Source: Erythrocercus mccallii (lineage: Eukaryota; Chordata; Aves; Passeriformes; Dicruridae). Taken from it: a DNA stretch of 64,000 nucleotides. The position numbers and the translations under genes were made by a program. The notes beneath the pieces were generated by a model. That model saw nothing but the letters and a program-made list of their open reading frames with translations. It was not told the origin of the DNA and did not search any database. Positions 49,501 through 61,300 of the stretch are shown here, piece by piece (the stretch's first letter is position 1; each line of letters opens with the position of its first letter). The stretch is taken from assembly GCA_013397435.1 (NCBI GenBank), contig VZRG01001590.1, positions 59,858 to 123,857 on the forward strand, read 5' to 3'.

Positions 49501-51756
49501 ACTTGGCAGAGGACAATTTGTAAATTTTCCCTCTTTCTAGCAAAATTTCTTTTGTATGAGTTGTTTGAGTTACAGAAGTCCGTTTCCTGGGAATCTGTGT
49601 CTCAGAGGAAGTATGAGACTTCTGTGATAAGACTTGTGATTTCCTTTATTTTCTGGATTTTATTAATGGTACAGCACAGTTACTCCTAAACAGAACAGTT
49701 TGGCAAGTGTATCTTGCAACAGTTCAAAAGTAGTTCAGAGAGTGACCAGTTTTTTGATACCACTTGAAACCAGTCATCTCCTATGTCTTCCAGGATACTG
49801 CTGACATTTCCTGACTGATTCCAAGTATCAGTGCTTATTTCAAAAGCTCAGTGGCCCAAAGAAATTCTTCTTGAAGTGGATGGCAGATGAAATTTAACCT
49901 AAGATCATAGGCTTTGGGGAGCTGCTTGTAATTTCCTCTCAATCGCACTGTCTGCATTAGATGATTTCAAAGTTTCAATGTCTCCCCTAAAAGATTAGCA
50001 GCCACAAAGCAGCCAGCACAGAAAAACTCACTGCTCTATTTTTCAGCACTTCCAAATGAAATATTTGGATCCTTCTAGTCTGTCGGAAAGTGTCACAATC
50101 TCTTAACTAGAAACTGATTATTCCACACATTAAACATTGAAACTTTCAACAATTTCCTTGCAAGTTTTGCTTTTGTGACCTCCACAGAACGCCACACGTA
50201 CCACATACACACACTCATGCATTTTAAAAGGCACCACATGATCTACAGCTCAGTGTCACAAAGCTGGCATTTAGTTACCATTAACAATTACCACCAGTTG
50301 AAATACTATTTAAGTGTAATGATTATTAATATCAATAATCACATGCATACATAGCCTATATATGCATATATATATATATGGATGCATGTCATTTATTCAA
50401 CGCTCCCATGGTACATGGCACATGAAATAAGCAGCAGATATATCATATGTGACCCAGGTTCTGTACCTCTCAGGATGAATGGCAGTGGGTGTCTCTAAGA
50501 GTCATATAACTTTGTTATATCTAATAATTTAATGTGAAGGAAAGGGTTGATCATAAAGATAAGGCTTCTATATTACATTTATTAGTTCCCTTCAGATTCA
50601 TGTCTGACATTTAAATTAGTTTGAATCCTCATAAAACACCAACTTGTCTGTTCTAAACTAGTTGAGTACACAGTCCTAATGTCAAAATTAGCTGCTAAAC
50701 ACCTTTACTCTTGGACTGATAGATGTCTCCAGGACTCAGAAACAACACAATCTGTGGTTACATGTACTATGCATCTGAACCATTCAGAAGTAGATTATGA
50801 ATTTAGGAATTAAAGTAATGGTTGTATTCATACTTTTGAGCTTAACTACTGAAGCATTTTGAATTATATACAGGATTTCAGGCTAAAGATAATGAGAGAT
50901 GTTTTCTATTCTTATAGAACATTTATTTTTGCATTCAATCAAATTTTTAAAAGGAACTCCTGAAGTGAGCATAATTTGGTATTTGAAAAGACTGTTCAAA
51001 ATTCACATTCTGTCAGAGATCTACAGAAAAGTCACTGTCTTGAAAAAACATTTCCAACAGAAAACCATTTAATGCAACTCCTGAGTTCTCAGCCGTTAAA
51101 AGGTAAATAAGATTAATTGCTCCATTCAAGTTTGTAACTGAAATGAAAAACTGTCAGGCTGTATTTCGGCAATTATAGACAAATAATAGTTATGCAGCCA
51201 GAAACAATGCAGTCCTATACATCTTGATCATAAATACGGATGTACTTATAGTGACCTATTCTCCAATGAATACTTAAACCTCTTCCATCACAATTTGCTT
51301 AGCTACACATAAAAAATTAGTACAAAGCACTAAGACATCATAATGTTGTAAATATATATATATATATCTAGGAAGTTGTCATCACTACAATTGCATATTT
51401 GAGAAAATATTTTTCAAAGCTCCACATTTTGCAATGTTTCAGTACATATCTGACAAACCCTAGAACCACACAGTTCATCCTGTAAGTGCTGTCAGCAAGG
51501 TTAGCTGAGCCTTTTATGCTTCCTGGAAAAGACGATGCAGACAAAGGTACTGCTGTGATGAAGGTGGGAGGACCTGCTGAGAAGCACTGAGCGCCTTCCA
51601 GTCCCAATAAATTGCAGTTCCACTGGAAGTAAAAGGATCAGATCTGTTCTCCCTGATGAGAATGAAAGCAGGGTTAGGCAAACCACCTGCAGCCAGCAAT
51701 TGAGAGTACAAATTGATAATTACCAACAGTGATTTAACTGCTGTTAACTTCTGACT

Positions 51757-51792
51757 GCCTGTTCAGCACTGTTCAGCACTGCCTGTTCAGCA
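51757..51792. repeat. Short tandem duplication (GTTCAGCACT)
   Basis: Two adjacent exact copies of GTTCAGCACT at 51761-51780, followed by GCCT and GTTCAGCA. Small slippage duplication. Confidence 0.9.
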
Positions 51793-53029
51793 AGTGTGCT
51801 GTGAATTGGCTTATCTCCCTTGAACGGAGCCATGCTGGAGATGCACCAAAGAATCTGTTCTTCTGGATACCAAGAAATACTTCTCCAGATGCATACATGT
51901 GGAATTGTGTAACTGGAAGAATTACTCTTTTCTTACATTAAAACTGTGTTAAAGTTTTAACTTTCTTAGACATGGGCAAAATTATCTTCTTTGATCAACT
52001 ACCACCTCTTAAGGCACGTGCTTTTCATTAGTTTTATTATTATTGTTAGTCTGTCATTGTCCTTGGCTAGATAGGTTCCAATATGCCACTGAGACAAATG
52101 CACGGTTCCAGCCATCTGGGATATGACAAATGCATCATTTGGAAGTGTTTCTTTTAAATCCAGTTTCCACTTTATTTGTACCCTTTGGAGCTGTCTCATG
52201 CACAAGCCCAGATCTGCTACCACACAGACACAGTGAAAATTTATGAGCCATAGAAGTGTGTGCCTGGTTTTCTGGGACAGCATGAATGTGTAGGAGCTTG
52301 GCCTCTGCACAGATGTGACATTTGGCCAACTGGATGTCCTGGTGTGCCTGAAGTTACATTGGTTTCCAGGTCATAGTGGACTCACGTGATAGTTAACATC
52401 CGGTGCCTAATTTTGGATATCAGATGTCCAAGATTCAGAAGCACTGAGCCAAAGGCTGGTTTTTATTTTCAGAAACAGGAATGAGTTGAGAGTTTCAAGA
52501 GCAGGACCTTCTGAAAGGCTCAGTTTACAAGATAATTTATACTTAGCATTTGTGAAAACTTGCTCCCTTTCTCAAAAGCAGAAAGCCCACAAAAACAAAG
52601 TGCACTGTTCCTTCTTAACCAGCATTTCCAGCTCAGTGACTGTGCTTTCAAACATGGAATAAATTTTACACTGACCTCTGTAAGAAAACAGTACACAGAC
52701 AACATAATAAGGAAAATAAAGTGCAGCAGTACCCAGCTATCAGTGAGAGGGATTCAGTGTACCTGGAAAGATGTTCTGGAGCAGCAGGTGCTGCTGCTGT
52801 GGGTTGAATCAAGGACTTTGTGGCTCACAGAACTATTCAAGGCACCACTGTTATTACATGTCAGAAAAGCTGCTGAAGCTACCTACAAAAACATATTATT
52901 GCCCACAAAATTCATTCCACATCACTTTAATGAAGAGCAGGCTTTTCCCTTCAATTATTCTGTGACAGAAATTACTCCCTGTGGTCCTGTCCACAAAATG
53001 ACAGTCACCAAATGAGTGACTACTGTGAT

Positions 53030-53043
53030 AAAAAAAAAAAAAA
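53030..53043. repeat. A14 run
   Basis: Fourteen consecutive A. No retroposon body is recognised upstream. Confidence 0.85.
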
Positions 53044-55159
53044 CCCAGCAGGTTTCCATAGTGCTTAACAGCCTGATCTAATCCCATGATTGTTATCAAT
53101 CCCTCACAAAAGGAAGAGATCTGTCACCACTGAGATAAATGTTAACAGACAGAAAGTTGCAAGTAAAATGTTGCACTTATTTTCTCCTTTTTTGTCTCAG
53201 TACTGTTGAAAACTGGTGCTCAGTGGTTCAGTGGTTCCACAATGATCGATACACTAGTTAAATTCTGCAGAAGAGGAGAAGCACCAGCAGACCTGCTAAT
53301 ATTGAACTTCTGATGTCTGACCAAGGTTTTTCAAGATTCAGAAGTTCATGTATTTTTTGTTGGTTGTACTGAATCTGAGGGTTAAAAAACTGCCTTTTTC
53401 CCTTAATATTTTTCTATATATATTTTTTTAAATTATTCATACCCTCATGAAATGATCAGCTTAATTCCATTCTTTAATTCTACCTATCTAAAAGAAAGTA
53501 AAAAGGCCTTTAAGACAGTTAAAACACTAACAAATCAAACAGCTTAAGGTTTAGAGACATGAACTAGATATTTGGGGATCCTTTCTAAACCATCATATCT
53601 AGGAGAGGACAATTGTCTTCTAAGAACGTGAAACTTATTAGCTCATGTCTGAAACTCAGAAAAATGCAAGAAATACATACACTGATGACTAAAAATCATA
53701 GTTCTCTATGTTACATATTGTGATCAGGAATGCCTGTGCCTTCCAGAGATATGCACATGGCAGTTAAATCTGGCATCATTTGAGATGTAAATTATAGCAT
53801 TACAGGAAATCTTCATTGCCAGATTCTTACAAACCAGAAGACTCAGCTCATACTGTAACTGAACTTCTGTAACTGTAACTTCTTTGGGGACATTCTGTTC
53901 CACTTGCGGAAGGGAATCACCATGCAAATAATGTAACTGTGACCAAAGGGTAAAAGAATTGATTTTACCCCTTCCAGATATCAAAGAAGAAACCAGCATG
54001 ATCCTCACTGCAGCAATACACTGAATGTGAAGCTGTAAAGGTCAACTGCCTCCATGAAACACTGAATAAGCAGACGTTTGCAGTCAGCAATCACTTTTTC
54101 TGGCAATGAGTATGAGGCAGAGATATTGCAAAAGAGATAGCAAGATCATTCCTGAAGTAACAGGTGTAAAGAGCCCCAGCACAAGCTGAATTCCCGCCAC
54201 CAGTACATTTTATACAGCAGATATGTCAGTCCTTTAGAAATTATGCAGAAGGAGCAGGGAGCGCAATAGCCAGAGGCAGATTACCAGCAGAGCTAAGAGC
54301 AGCTGCCTTTCATCTCGTTCCCACCCAGAAGCATTTCATTACACATTTAAGACTGTCATGTCACTTCCACACTCCAACAGTGCAACTGCAGCATTCAGCA
54401 TTGATAGCTCAAAAACTGCAGCATCCAGCACCTGGATAGTCCTGCTGCTTCAACAGCTGCTGTATGGAGACACTCCAGCCAAGCCAGCCCCATTGTAGTC
54501 TGCCAACAGGATCTTTAAAAAGTTCATTTCACCTGTGTGACTAAATGTGAGAAACAATACTCAGGGATCTGACAAGTAAAGTTTGTTATATTGTTGTTTG
54601 TCAAAGCAGGAATCTTTTGATGGCATATGACTTTACTGGAGACAGCACCAGTGTTGGCACCCATCTGTGACCTTTTGCAGATGGCTGATATCCCCTTTGA
54701 AAGACAGATAATATGACAGGGATGAGTTCTCAGGCATCAGAGCAGGCTTACAAATACTGGGGGAAAGACCTCATCTGTGAGTTTTATCTCTCCACTAAAT
54801 TGAAGCACATTTTTTTCTGGCCTATATTTGACCACACAGCTTAGCTAGAGCCACGGAGCCACCCTGCGCCAGGAGATAAACCTGACTGCTAGGGTCTCTT
54901 GCATTGGTTAGAAAGCTCAACTCATGCTAAAAGCAATGATGTGAACTTCAGTGTAGGTATCAAAAACACTCAGAATCTAGGAACTCAGCAAGGTGGTAGG
55001 ACATCAGAGTTCTATTGCTATGTGTAAGAGGAAATAAAAGTTATAAGAGAAGGTGTGAGATGGTATAAGGTATCTGAAATGTATCCAGAAGGGTTAAATG
55101 TGGTGATCTGAGAGGAAAACACTATAAAATAAACTGTAGATCAGATCTGAAGACATTCT

Positions 55160-55229
55160 CAAATCGTCTGACTTCAAATAAGGCTTGAAAGTTCACATTT
55201 TCAAACCTTATTTGAAGTCAGATGATTTG
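55160..55229. repeat. Long inverted repeat / hairpin, 31-bp arms
   Basis: Arms 55160-55190 and 55199-55229 are inverted copies separated by an 8-base loop (55191-55198). Of 31 pairs, 29 are Watson-Crick, one is G-T (55166/55223) and one is C/A (55184/55205). No TA or known terminal motif flanks it, and the arms are not simple sequence. It could be a microRNA-like precursor if transcribed, the core of a decayed palindromic element, or a template-switch inversion. Confidence 0.95.
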
Positions 55230-57767
55230 CATGTAGCACCCAAGCCACTTGGAAGCGGGACTCCTAAAATCACTCTGGCATTTGTAACATATCAGAAGGA
55301 GGAAGGACTGTTGCAAAGGTACTTCTATGCAGCTAGAAGCTAAAACCAACGCCTCAAGAATAACACAGTAAGAAAGAACATAAAAATATCAAACAAAAAT
55401 AAGAAAAGGGATTATTCATTACTTAATAACAAAATGAAAACACTACAGTACTTTGTGTTTCATTCAAAGAGCTGATAACCTTGATAATGCTCATTAGGAA
55501 AAAAATCTCCTATGAGAACTAGGTGCTGAAAGAGTCAATTGCATTGAAGCACCATCTCAGAACCAGCTGGGGGATTCCTTGAGTTAAAGGAGTCTCTGAA
55601 TTGTGTTGGCTGGTTCTGGGTCTACAGCAATCCCAAAAAAAAGATTATTCTAATAAAGCAGGGAAGCATCAAGTGTCCACCATCACATCAGACCACCCCA
55701 CAACACCAATAAGTGGAATCCCATAACACTCCTCTGAGTTGTACAGTAGAGACACTTGCATGCTCATAATTGAGCATGTGTGTAAGTGCTTGTAGGACTG
55801 AGGCCAAAGGTTGAAACAGCAGGCAAGGGAATACCTGCCCAACCTCTTCAAGGCAAGGATATTTTTTTTGTAAAAGGATATTTTAACCTTCAGAGGCTAT
55901 GGACTACATAGTGGTAATGTGACCTTTAACTTCTCTAGATCAAATGTTTATACAGGTGCTCTCATTTCCTGAAAGAGGAGCAGAGGTTTTAAAATTATAC
56001 AAACACTATTAATTTAAATATTTTTCCCAGTTGCTATATCATGCTATTGAAAATAAATACATTTATCATTTTTACTTTGGTCCACACATGTAACATAAGA
56101 TTTTGAAAATCCTCATGGTCTTCTGGTGGAAGTTTTCAGACTACATGTATAGGAAGGCACTTTAGTTGCTATCTAGCTTGAGTTCTAGAGATTACAACAA
56201 TGAAAATTTTCACAGGAAAAAGTTCTGAAGGTTTCCCTAACAATTATGAGGAATCCTAGTGCTGCAATGGCTGCTGATCAAGTGAAAGAAGACCAGAGGT
56301 CCTGGGATTCCTGTGGTTCATAGGTCAGTTCTGAGGCTGATACTAAGGGGGTTTCCTTGTGTCAGTTTGGTGGCAATGTTAACAGACTGAAGCAGGAACA
56401 CCAGCTTTACATGGTAAACATCAGATACAAAGATTTCTCAACTGTTCCTACTCCATGCTTGCTGACAAAAAATGCTGTTTTCCACATCTCTTGGCAATTA
56501 TCTGTTTTTCCAATAGCTCAGGACAACTCAGTATCCCAGCAGAGATTCTCTCTCTGGGTTGATACTGCTGTGGAGAGCTGTGTGGGGTTGGGCTGAGAGT
56601 GGTGTTTGCTGCATTTGCTTTTCCTGTAGATCCTTTTAGGCCAAGTCTGGAAAACACACAGACTTAAAAGCTCTGAAAAATGCTGCATGTGAATGACTTC
56701 ACATCTGCCCCTGAGCTCTGAGCCAATTAATTAGTGAAATGCAATTCTTGTTGCCACCTTGCCACTTTGAGCCATGTCTCAGACTCTCAGAGAAGTGATT
56801 TGCAGCAGATGCTTAGAAAAGCACTATGTGAATCATATAAAGCTCATTTGCTATACTTTGTTAGCCAGTTTGAAAGTTAAAGCAAGCAAACAGGTTGTGC
56901 CGAGATGGAGAACATACCAGTAATGTGCTTTTCTCAGGAGGTAAGTGAGAAATAAGAGTCCTCCAGAAGTGGCACCATGGGAAATTTCTTCCATTTAATT
57001 TACAATCTAGGTCAATTCCTAGAGTGTTTTCCTATAACAGCCTGGAAATATGAAAACTTTGGATAATGCTTGCAACACACATACGTGATACTGAAGTGTT
57101 TGCTGCCCTCCCACAAACACACAAACTAGAGTAAGAGTCAGAGGATGGGACAGAGGATGTTAGAATGTGGAGGCTAAACATACCACACAAGAGGAAAATA
57201 CATGCTTATTGGGAAGAACATATTAGTCTTGATATGGGCTAGAGATTTCTACCACCATAACTGCTGACAACCCGCCTGATGCCAGACAAAGGCTGGAAAA
57301 GTACTGGATGAAGGGTCTGCCATATCCCTTGATCTTCGATGGGAATGCAAATGTTTTGGAGAGATGTCATTTTCCTTAGCTCTGTAGGGCCCAGATTGGC
57401 AGAAAATATTAGGGCAGCATGGCTCAATCTAAAAGTTCATCTCTGAGAAAAAAAAACGTGCAATACTCTGTGCTAAAGCAGAGCCATGTAGTTGCTATAA
57501 AGAACCTCATGAGATAGCCATCTTAGGAACAGCAGCTGGGTTTCTAATTAACAGCTGTTGCATGAAAGTCATTCAGAGTATTTCAAATGCCACATATATC
57601 AATGGAGTTTGCAGCAGATTTTGTACGTTAAATATCTGTTTAGTGAGAAATTATGTTATATTGTCTGAAGAGGTCTAAAAAGTGGTAGCAGGTACTGATC
57701 AGGATTTTAGGATTTAAATTTAGACATCTAAATGAAAGAGGCTTTGTTTGATGCTAAAAACAAGGGG

Positions 57768-58392
57768 AGGAACTTGGTGGCATCCTGGCTTTTCTCAGAA
57801 ACAGTGTGCCCAGCAGGACCAGGGCAGTGATCGGCCCCTATACTTCGCACTGGTGAGGCCACACCTCAAACCCTGTGTCCAGTTCCGAGCCCCTCAGAAG
57901 AACATTAAGGTGCTGAGGCATATCCAGAGAAGGGCAATGGAGATGAGGGAGCATTTGGAGCACAAGTCTGAGGAGGAGCAGCTGAGGGAGCTGCGGCTGG
58001 AGAAAAGGAGGCTCAGGGAAGACCTTGTCACTCTCTACAGCTCCCTGAAAGGAGGCTGTAGCCAGGTGGAGTTGGCCTTTTCTTCCAAGTAATAAGCAAC
58101 AGGACAAGTGAAAATGGCCTCAAATTGTGCCAGAAAAGGTTTAGACGGGATACTAAGAAAAATTTCGTCTTGGTAAAAGTTGTCAAGCATTGGAACAGGC
58201 TTTCCAGGGAAATGATTGTGCCACTATCCCTGGAGCTGTTCAAAAGATGTGGCAGCTGGGACATGGTTTAATGGCATACTTGGCAATGCTGGTTTAATGG
58301 TTGGACTCGATGATCCAAGAAGGGTCTTTTCCAACAAAGACCAAAGAAGGTCTTTTCCAACCTAACAACTCTGATTCAATGGTTCTGTATGT
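57768..58392 (+). mobile_element. CR1 LINE, 5'-truncated, RT C-terminus to 3' end
   Basis: A plus-strand CR1 copy. It starts near GGTGGCATCCTGGCTTTTCTCAG and translates as LVRPHLKPCVQFRAPQ, IQRRAMEMREHLEHKS, QLRELRLEKRRLREDLVTL and SLKGGCSQVE, the ORF2 C-terminus with small in-frame deletions (the LFS of LGLFSLEKRRL is lost). The 3' UTR follows (GTCAAGCATTGGAACAGGC, GGTTGGACTCGATGATCCA) and a decayed terminal CTGATTCAATGGTTCTGTA. A 26-bp tandem duplication lies near its 3' end. A frame of 114 codons (57748-58092) is this element and not a host gene. Confidence 0.93.
58315..58361 (+). repeat. 26-bp-period duplication at CR1 3' end
   Basis: The CR1 phrase (A)AGAAGG(G)TCTTTTCCAAC is present twice, at 58315-58335 and 58341-58361. 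The family normally has it once, so this copy gained a local duplication. Confidence 0.85.
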
Positions 58393-61300
58393 GTGTATGA
58401 ATACATGTATATATCAACAAAAGTTACAAGATAAAGGGACAGTGCTTTCATGTTTATAGATAAGCAAGCCCTGGATAGACTGCGCAGATGTTTCAAAGCC
58501 AGCTAGGAAGTAAATAATGGAAAATAAAACAATTTCTATTTTCATTACATTGGAACACATTGAATTTAATGGAGATTCAGGAGGAATATGGTATTATAGT
58601 TCCTTATTTCCAGCTCTTCCTAAAATGACACATCTTCTGAGACCTGCTCTATGATGGCAACTGTTAAGGATGTCTTTTGATAGTTAATTTGGTTTAGTAT
58701 TTTCCATTTGATTGATGGAAAGCCGGTACTGAACTTTTCTCCAGGAGACAGAAAAGACCACAGTTTTTTGATTACATGATCATTTTACAAGCGGTAAATC
58801 CTTTCTCTCAGTACAAGCAAAGGGAAGGCACTTGAAAAGTTATTCAAACAGATCTTGCTGCACCCTATTAAGGCAGAGTTGGAGCTTGTTAACAGACTGT
58901 ATATAGTGAAGGCCTGGAACTGCTGATCATGATGGACTTCTAATTTTCATGGCTTTCCAAAAAATACAGTGCCCTAACATTACATTAATGAAGCTTTATG
59001 GAGAGTGTTTGTTCAGAAAAAGCATGCACTGAGCCCTGTGTTATCACTGGTTCTCACAGAGTACATGGCCCATCTGTAATCCCATTATGATATAAAGAAG
59101 ATCATTAAAAATAATTCAAGTCATGTCACTTCAAATGAAATATTTCTCTAACTCAAAACCACCTCTGGTGGCAGGCAAATTCTGCTCTCCCCTAGAAAAC
59201 AAGGCAGAAAAGGGAAATTGATATTTTGAATGAATTACTTGATGTTCACCTAAATGTACCCCAAGGATAAAAAGGATTATTTATGTATTTGTTTGGGATA
59301 TAAAATCAACCTTCACTGATCATATGGGGAAGCACTCTGTTTAGACATACTGCAAATGTGAAGCTATGCCAGTATATACAAGAAGTTCATGTGATTTTTA
59401 TGGGGTTATTATAAACTCCGATTTAAGATGTGCTTTGGTTTTCAAGCTTGTCTCTGAAATACTTCAAATTGGATTTTTCTGCAGTCTTGACTTTTAGAAA
59501 CTGTGGTTCATTACTTCAAGTCTCCTGTTAACTGGTTCACACTCTGTGTGTGTGCAGGATGGCAGAATCATAGCTCTACAAACGCAAGAACTTTTGCTAA
59601 AACACAAGGTAACCCAGATCTTCCAGAGATGCTAAAATTAAAAATAAAAGCTTTATTTTCCATACAGATTAAAAAATCAAAAATAGAGGAATAAAAATGA
59701 TAAATAGTTCAGTAGTATGGCTAGAGATTGAGACAGAAGATAATTTTACCAACTCTGGAAAATTAAATGAAATTTTGCCTCAATTTTCAATATGATTGTT
59801 GATACAAAGTATGATGACAAAATCAGAATACTTGATCAAGCAATTGGTTGGAAAAGGTAAGATCTATATCAAGAACAGACAGTTCAAACATCTTGATAAA
59901 CTCCAATTGGGTGTGGAGAGGGCAAATATTCTCCATAGAAAAACAGAAAATTATCAAAGTACTGTCCACCATCAAGGAGAGTTAATAGATTAAGGACACT
60001 GAAATTGAGTGAACAAAACCTCTTGAGCAAGTGCTCAAAAATAGAAAACATATGATCTAAAATATTACAGATTTGTTACTCTGACTTCAGTGGTACAGGG
60101 TGCTTATAGGAGGAAAAACAGGAAGAAAGGCTAAGTGGCTGAAAGATGAAATACAGCACGTTTCTATGAAAGATCAAATATAAAACCCAAATCTGATATT
60201 TTTATTCAGTAAAATGGCTGGTTTGCTAGCTGAAGATACGTATACAGATATCATTAATACCAGAAGACTAATGTATACATTGTCATGTAGAGTATTTTAA
60301 TCCAAATAAGGAGATTAATTAAACTTTTTCAAAATAGAGATGATTAATAAAACATAGGTTTTTCTGGAAAAGGATGTTTGGATTCTCAAAACATGATGCT
60401 CAGGTTTCCTACTGACATCCCTGGACGCAGGCAAGGAGGTCAGTTTCACCTGCTTACACCCTCCCAAACAGGCATCCAAAAATCCCCAAAATCGCTGATG
60501 TTTACCACCTTCTTCTATGCCTCTGCCTCTATTTTGGGCAGGAGCATTGCCAGATTCATATCAGAATCTACCTTCTGTGGGGGGAGCCCAGCCCCCTGGT
60601 ACTTGCTGGTACATCCACAGCAGGAGATCTTCATGCCAGAAGACTCCACTTCTGCTCTGCTTCCATGAGTTGGTGCTATCCTGGACTCCTGGAGGGGTCT
60701 GCAGGACCTGTAGAGCCTAGTCTCTTTGTGTTCCTGCTGTGATGCTGGAAACAGCCATCCAGTGATGACTCCTCAAGCCCCTTATGAAACCTCAGGGGAG
60801 GGGAACAACTCCTGAGGGGCCGTGCCTGCTTTTTTCATCTCTTCACATCCAGGGATACCCAACCCCTCCCAATACTTTTAAAGTCACTGACATTTCCCCC
60901 TGACAAATGCAATGCCTTGCTCTCAAAACCAAAAGCTTGTTGCTAACACTGCCAAATTATCATGTGATCTCTTTCTGGTTTTCCTTTTTTTCATTTCTTT
61001 CTCATTTTAAGCTAGGAGCTCTTCATGCCTGCAGTTGGCAGGGACAAAGGGGGAGGCAGCAGGGTGGGAAGGGGAGAGGGCTGAGGAACATCTGTTTCAC
61101 ATTTAACCTGGAACCAAACCTTTTCATCATGCTTCTCCAGCCCCGCTTGTATATTGATTCAATTACTAGGCTCTGCTAGTGCAAGAGATTTATATTAAAG
61201 CCTCATACAAAGCTGTTGTGTTTTGTCACACAACAGTACTGAATCAACTACAAACGTGCTCTACATGATCCCTCTCAGCCATACACATTTGCCTGAGGAC

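Larger units (their letters stand above)
45966..57767. other. Gene-free spacer
   Basis: Nearly 12 kb without a recognisable gene. It contains an AACC array (46072-46101), short tandem duplications, an A14 run (53030-53043), AT patches near 50353-50379 and 51350-51368, and the hairpin at 55160-55229. The longest non-repeat open frame is 151 codons (52560-53015 plus) and resembles no family I know. A stretch around 49850-49890 weakly recalls a CR1 RT phrase but is too short to call. Confidence 0.45.

Noticed and set aside
49840..49900. Possible CR1 RT phrase (TGGATGGCAGATGAAATTTAAC)
   Set aside because: Only about 22 bp resemble the family and the flanks do not continue the match.
50318..50342. 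TGATTATT...AATAATCA inverted motif
   Set aside because: 8-base arms in AT-rich DNA are expected by chance.
52560..53015. 151-codon plus-strand open frame, the longest outside recognised repeats
   Set aside because: About one frame of this length is expected by chance in 64 kb read in six frames at this composition. It has no known motif and opens at a TTG rather than an ATG.
54840..54905. LTR-like phrase around AGATAAACCTGACTGCT
   Set aside because: It recalls an LTR R/U5 segment, but no ends, polyadenylation context or target duplication could be found.
56891..56950. Exon-like interval ending at GAG|GTAAGTG
   Set aside because: The only upstream AG lacks a pyrimidine tract, so no convincing acceptor exists.
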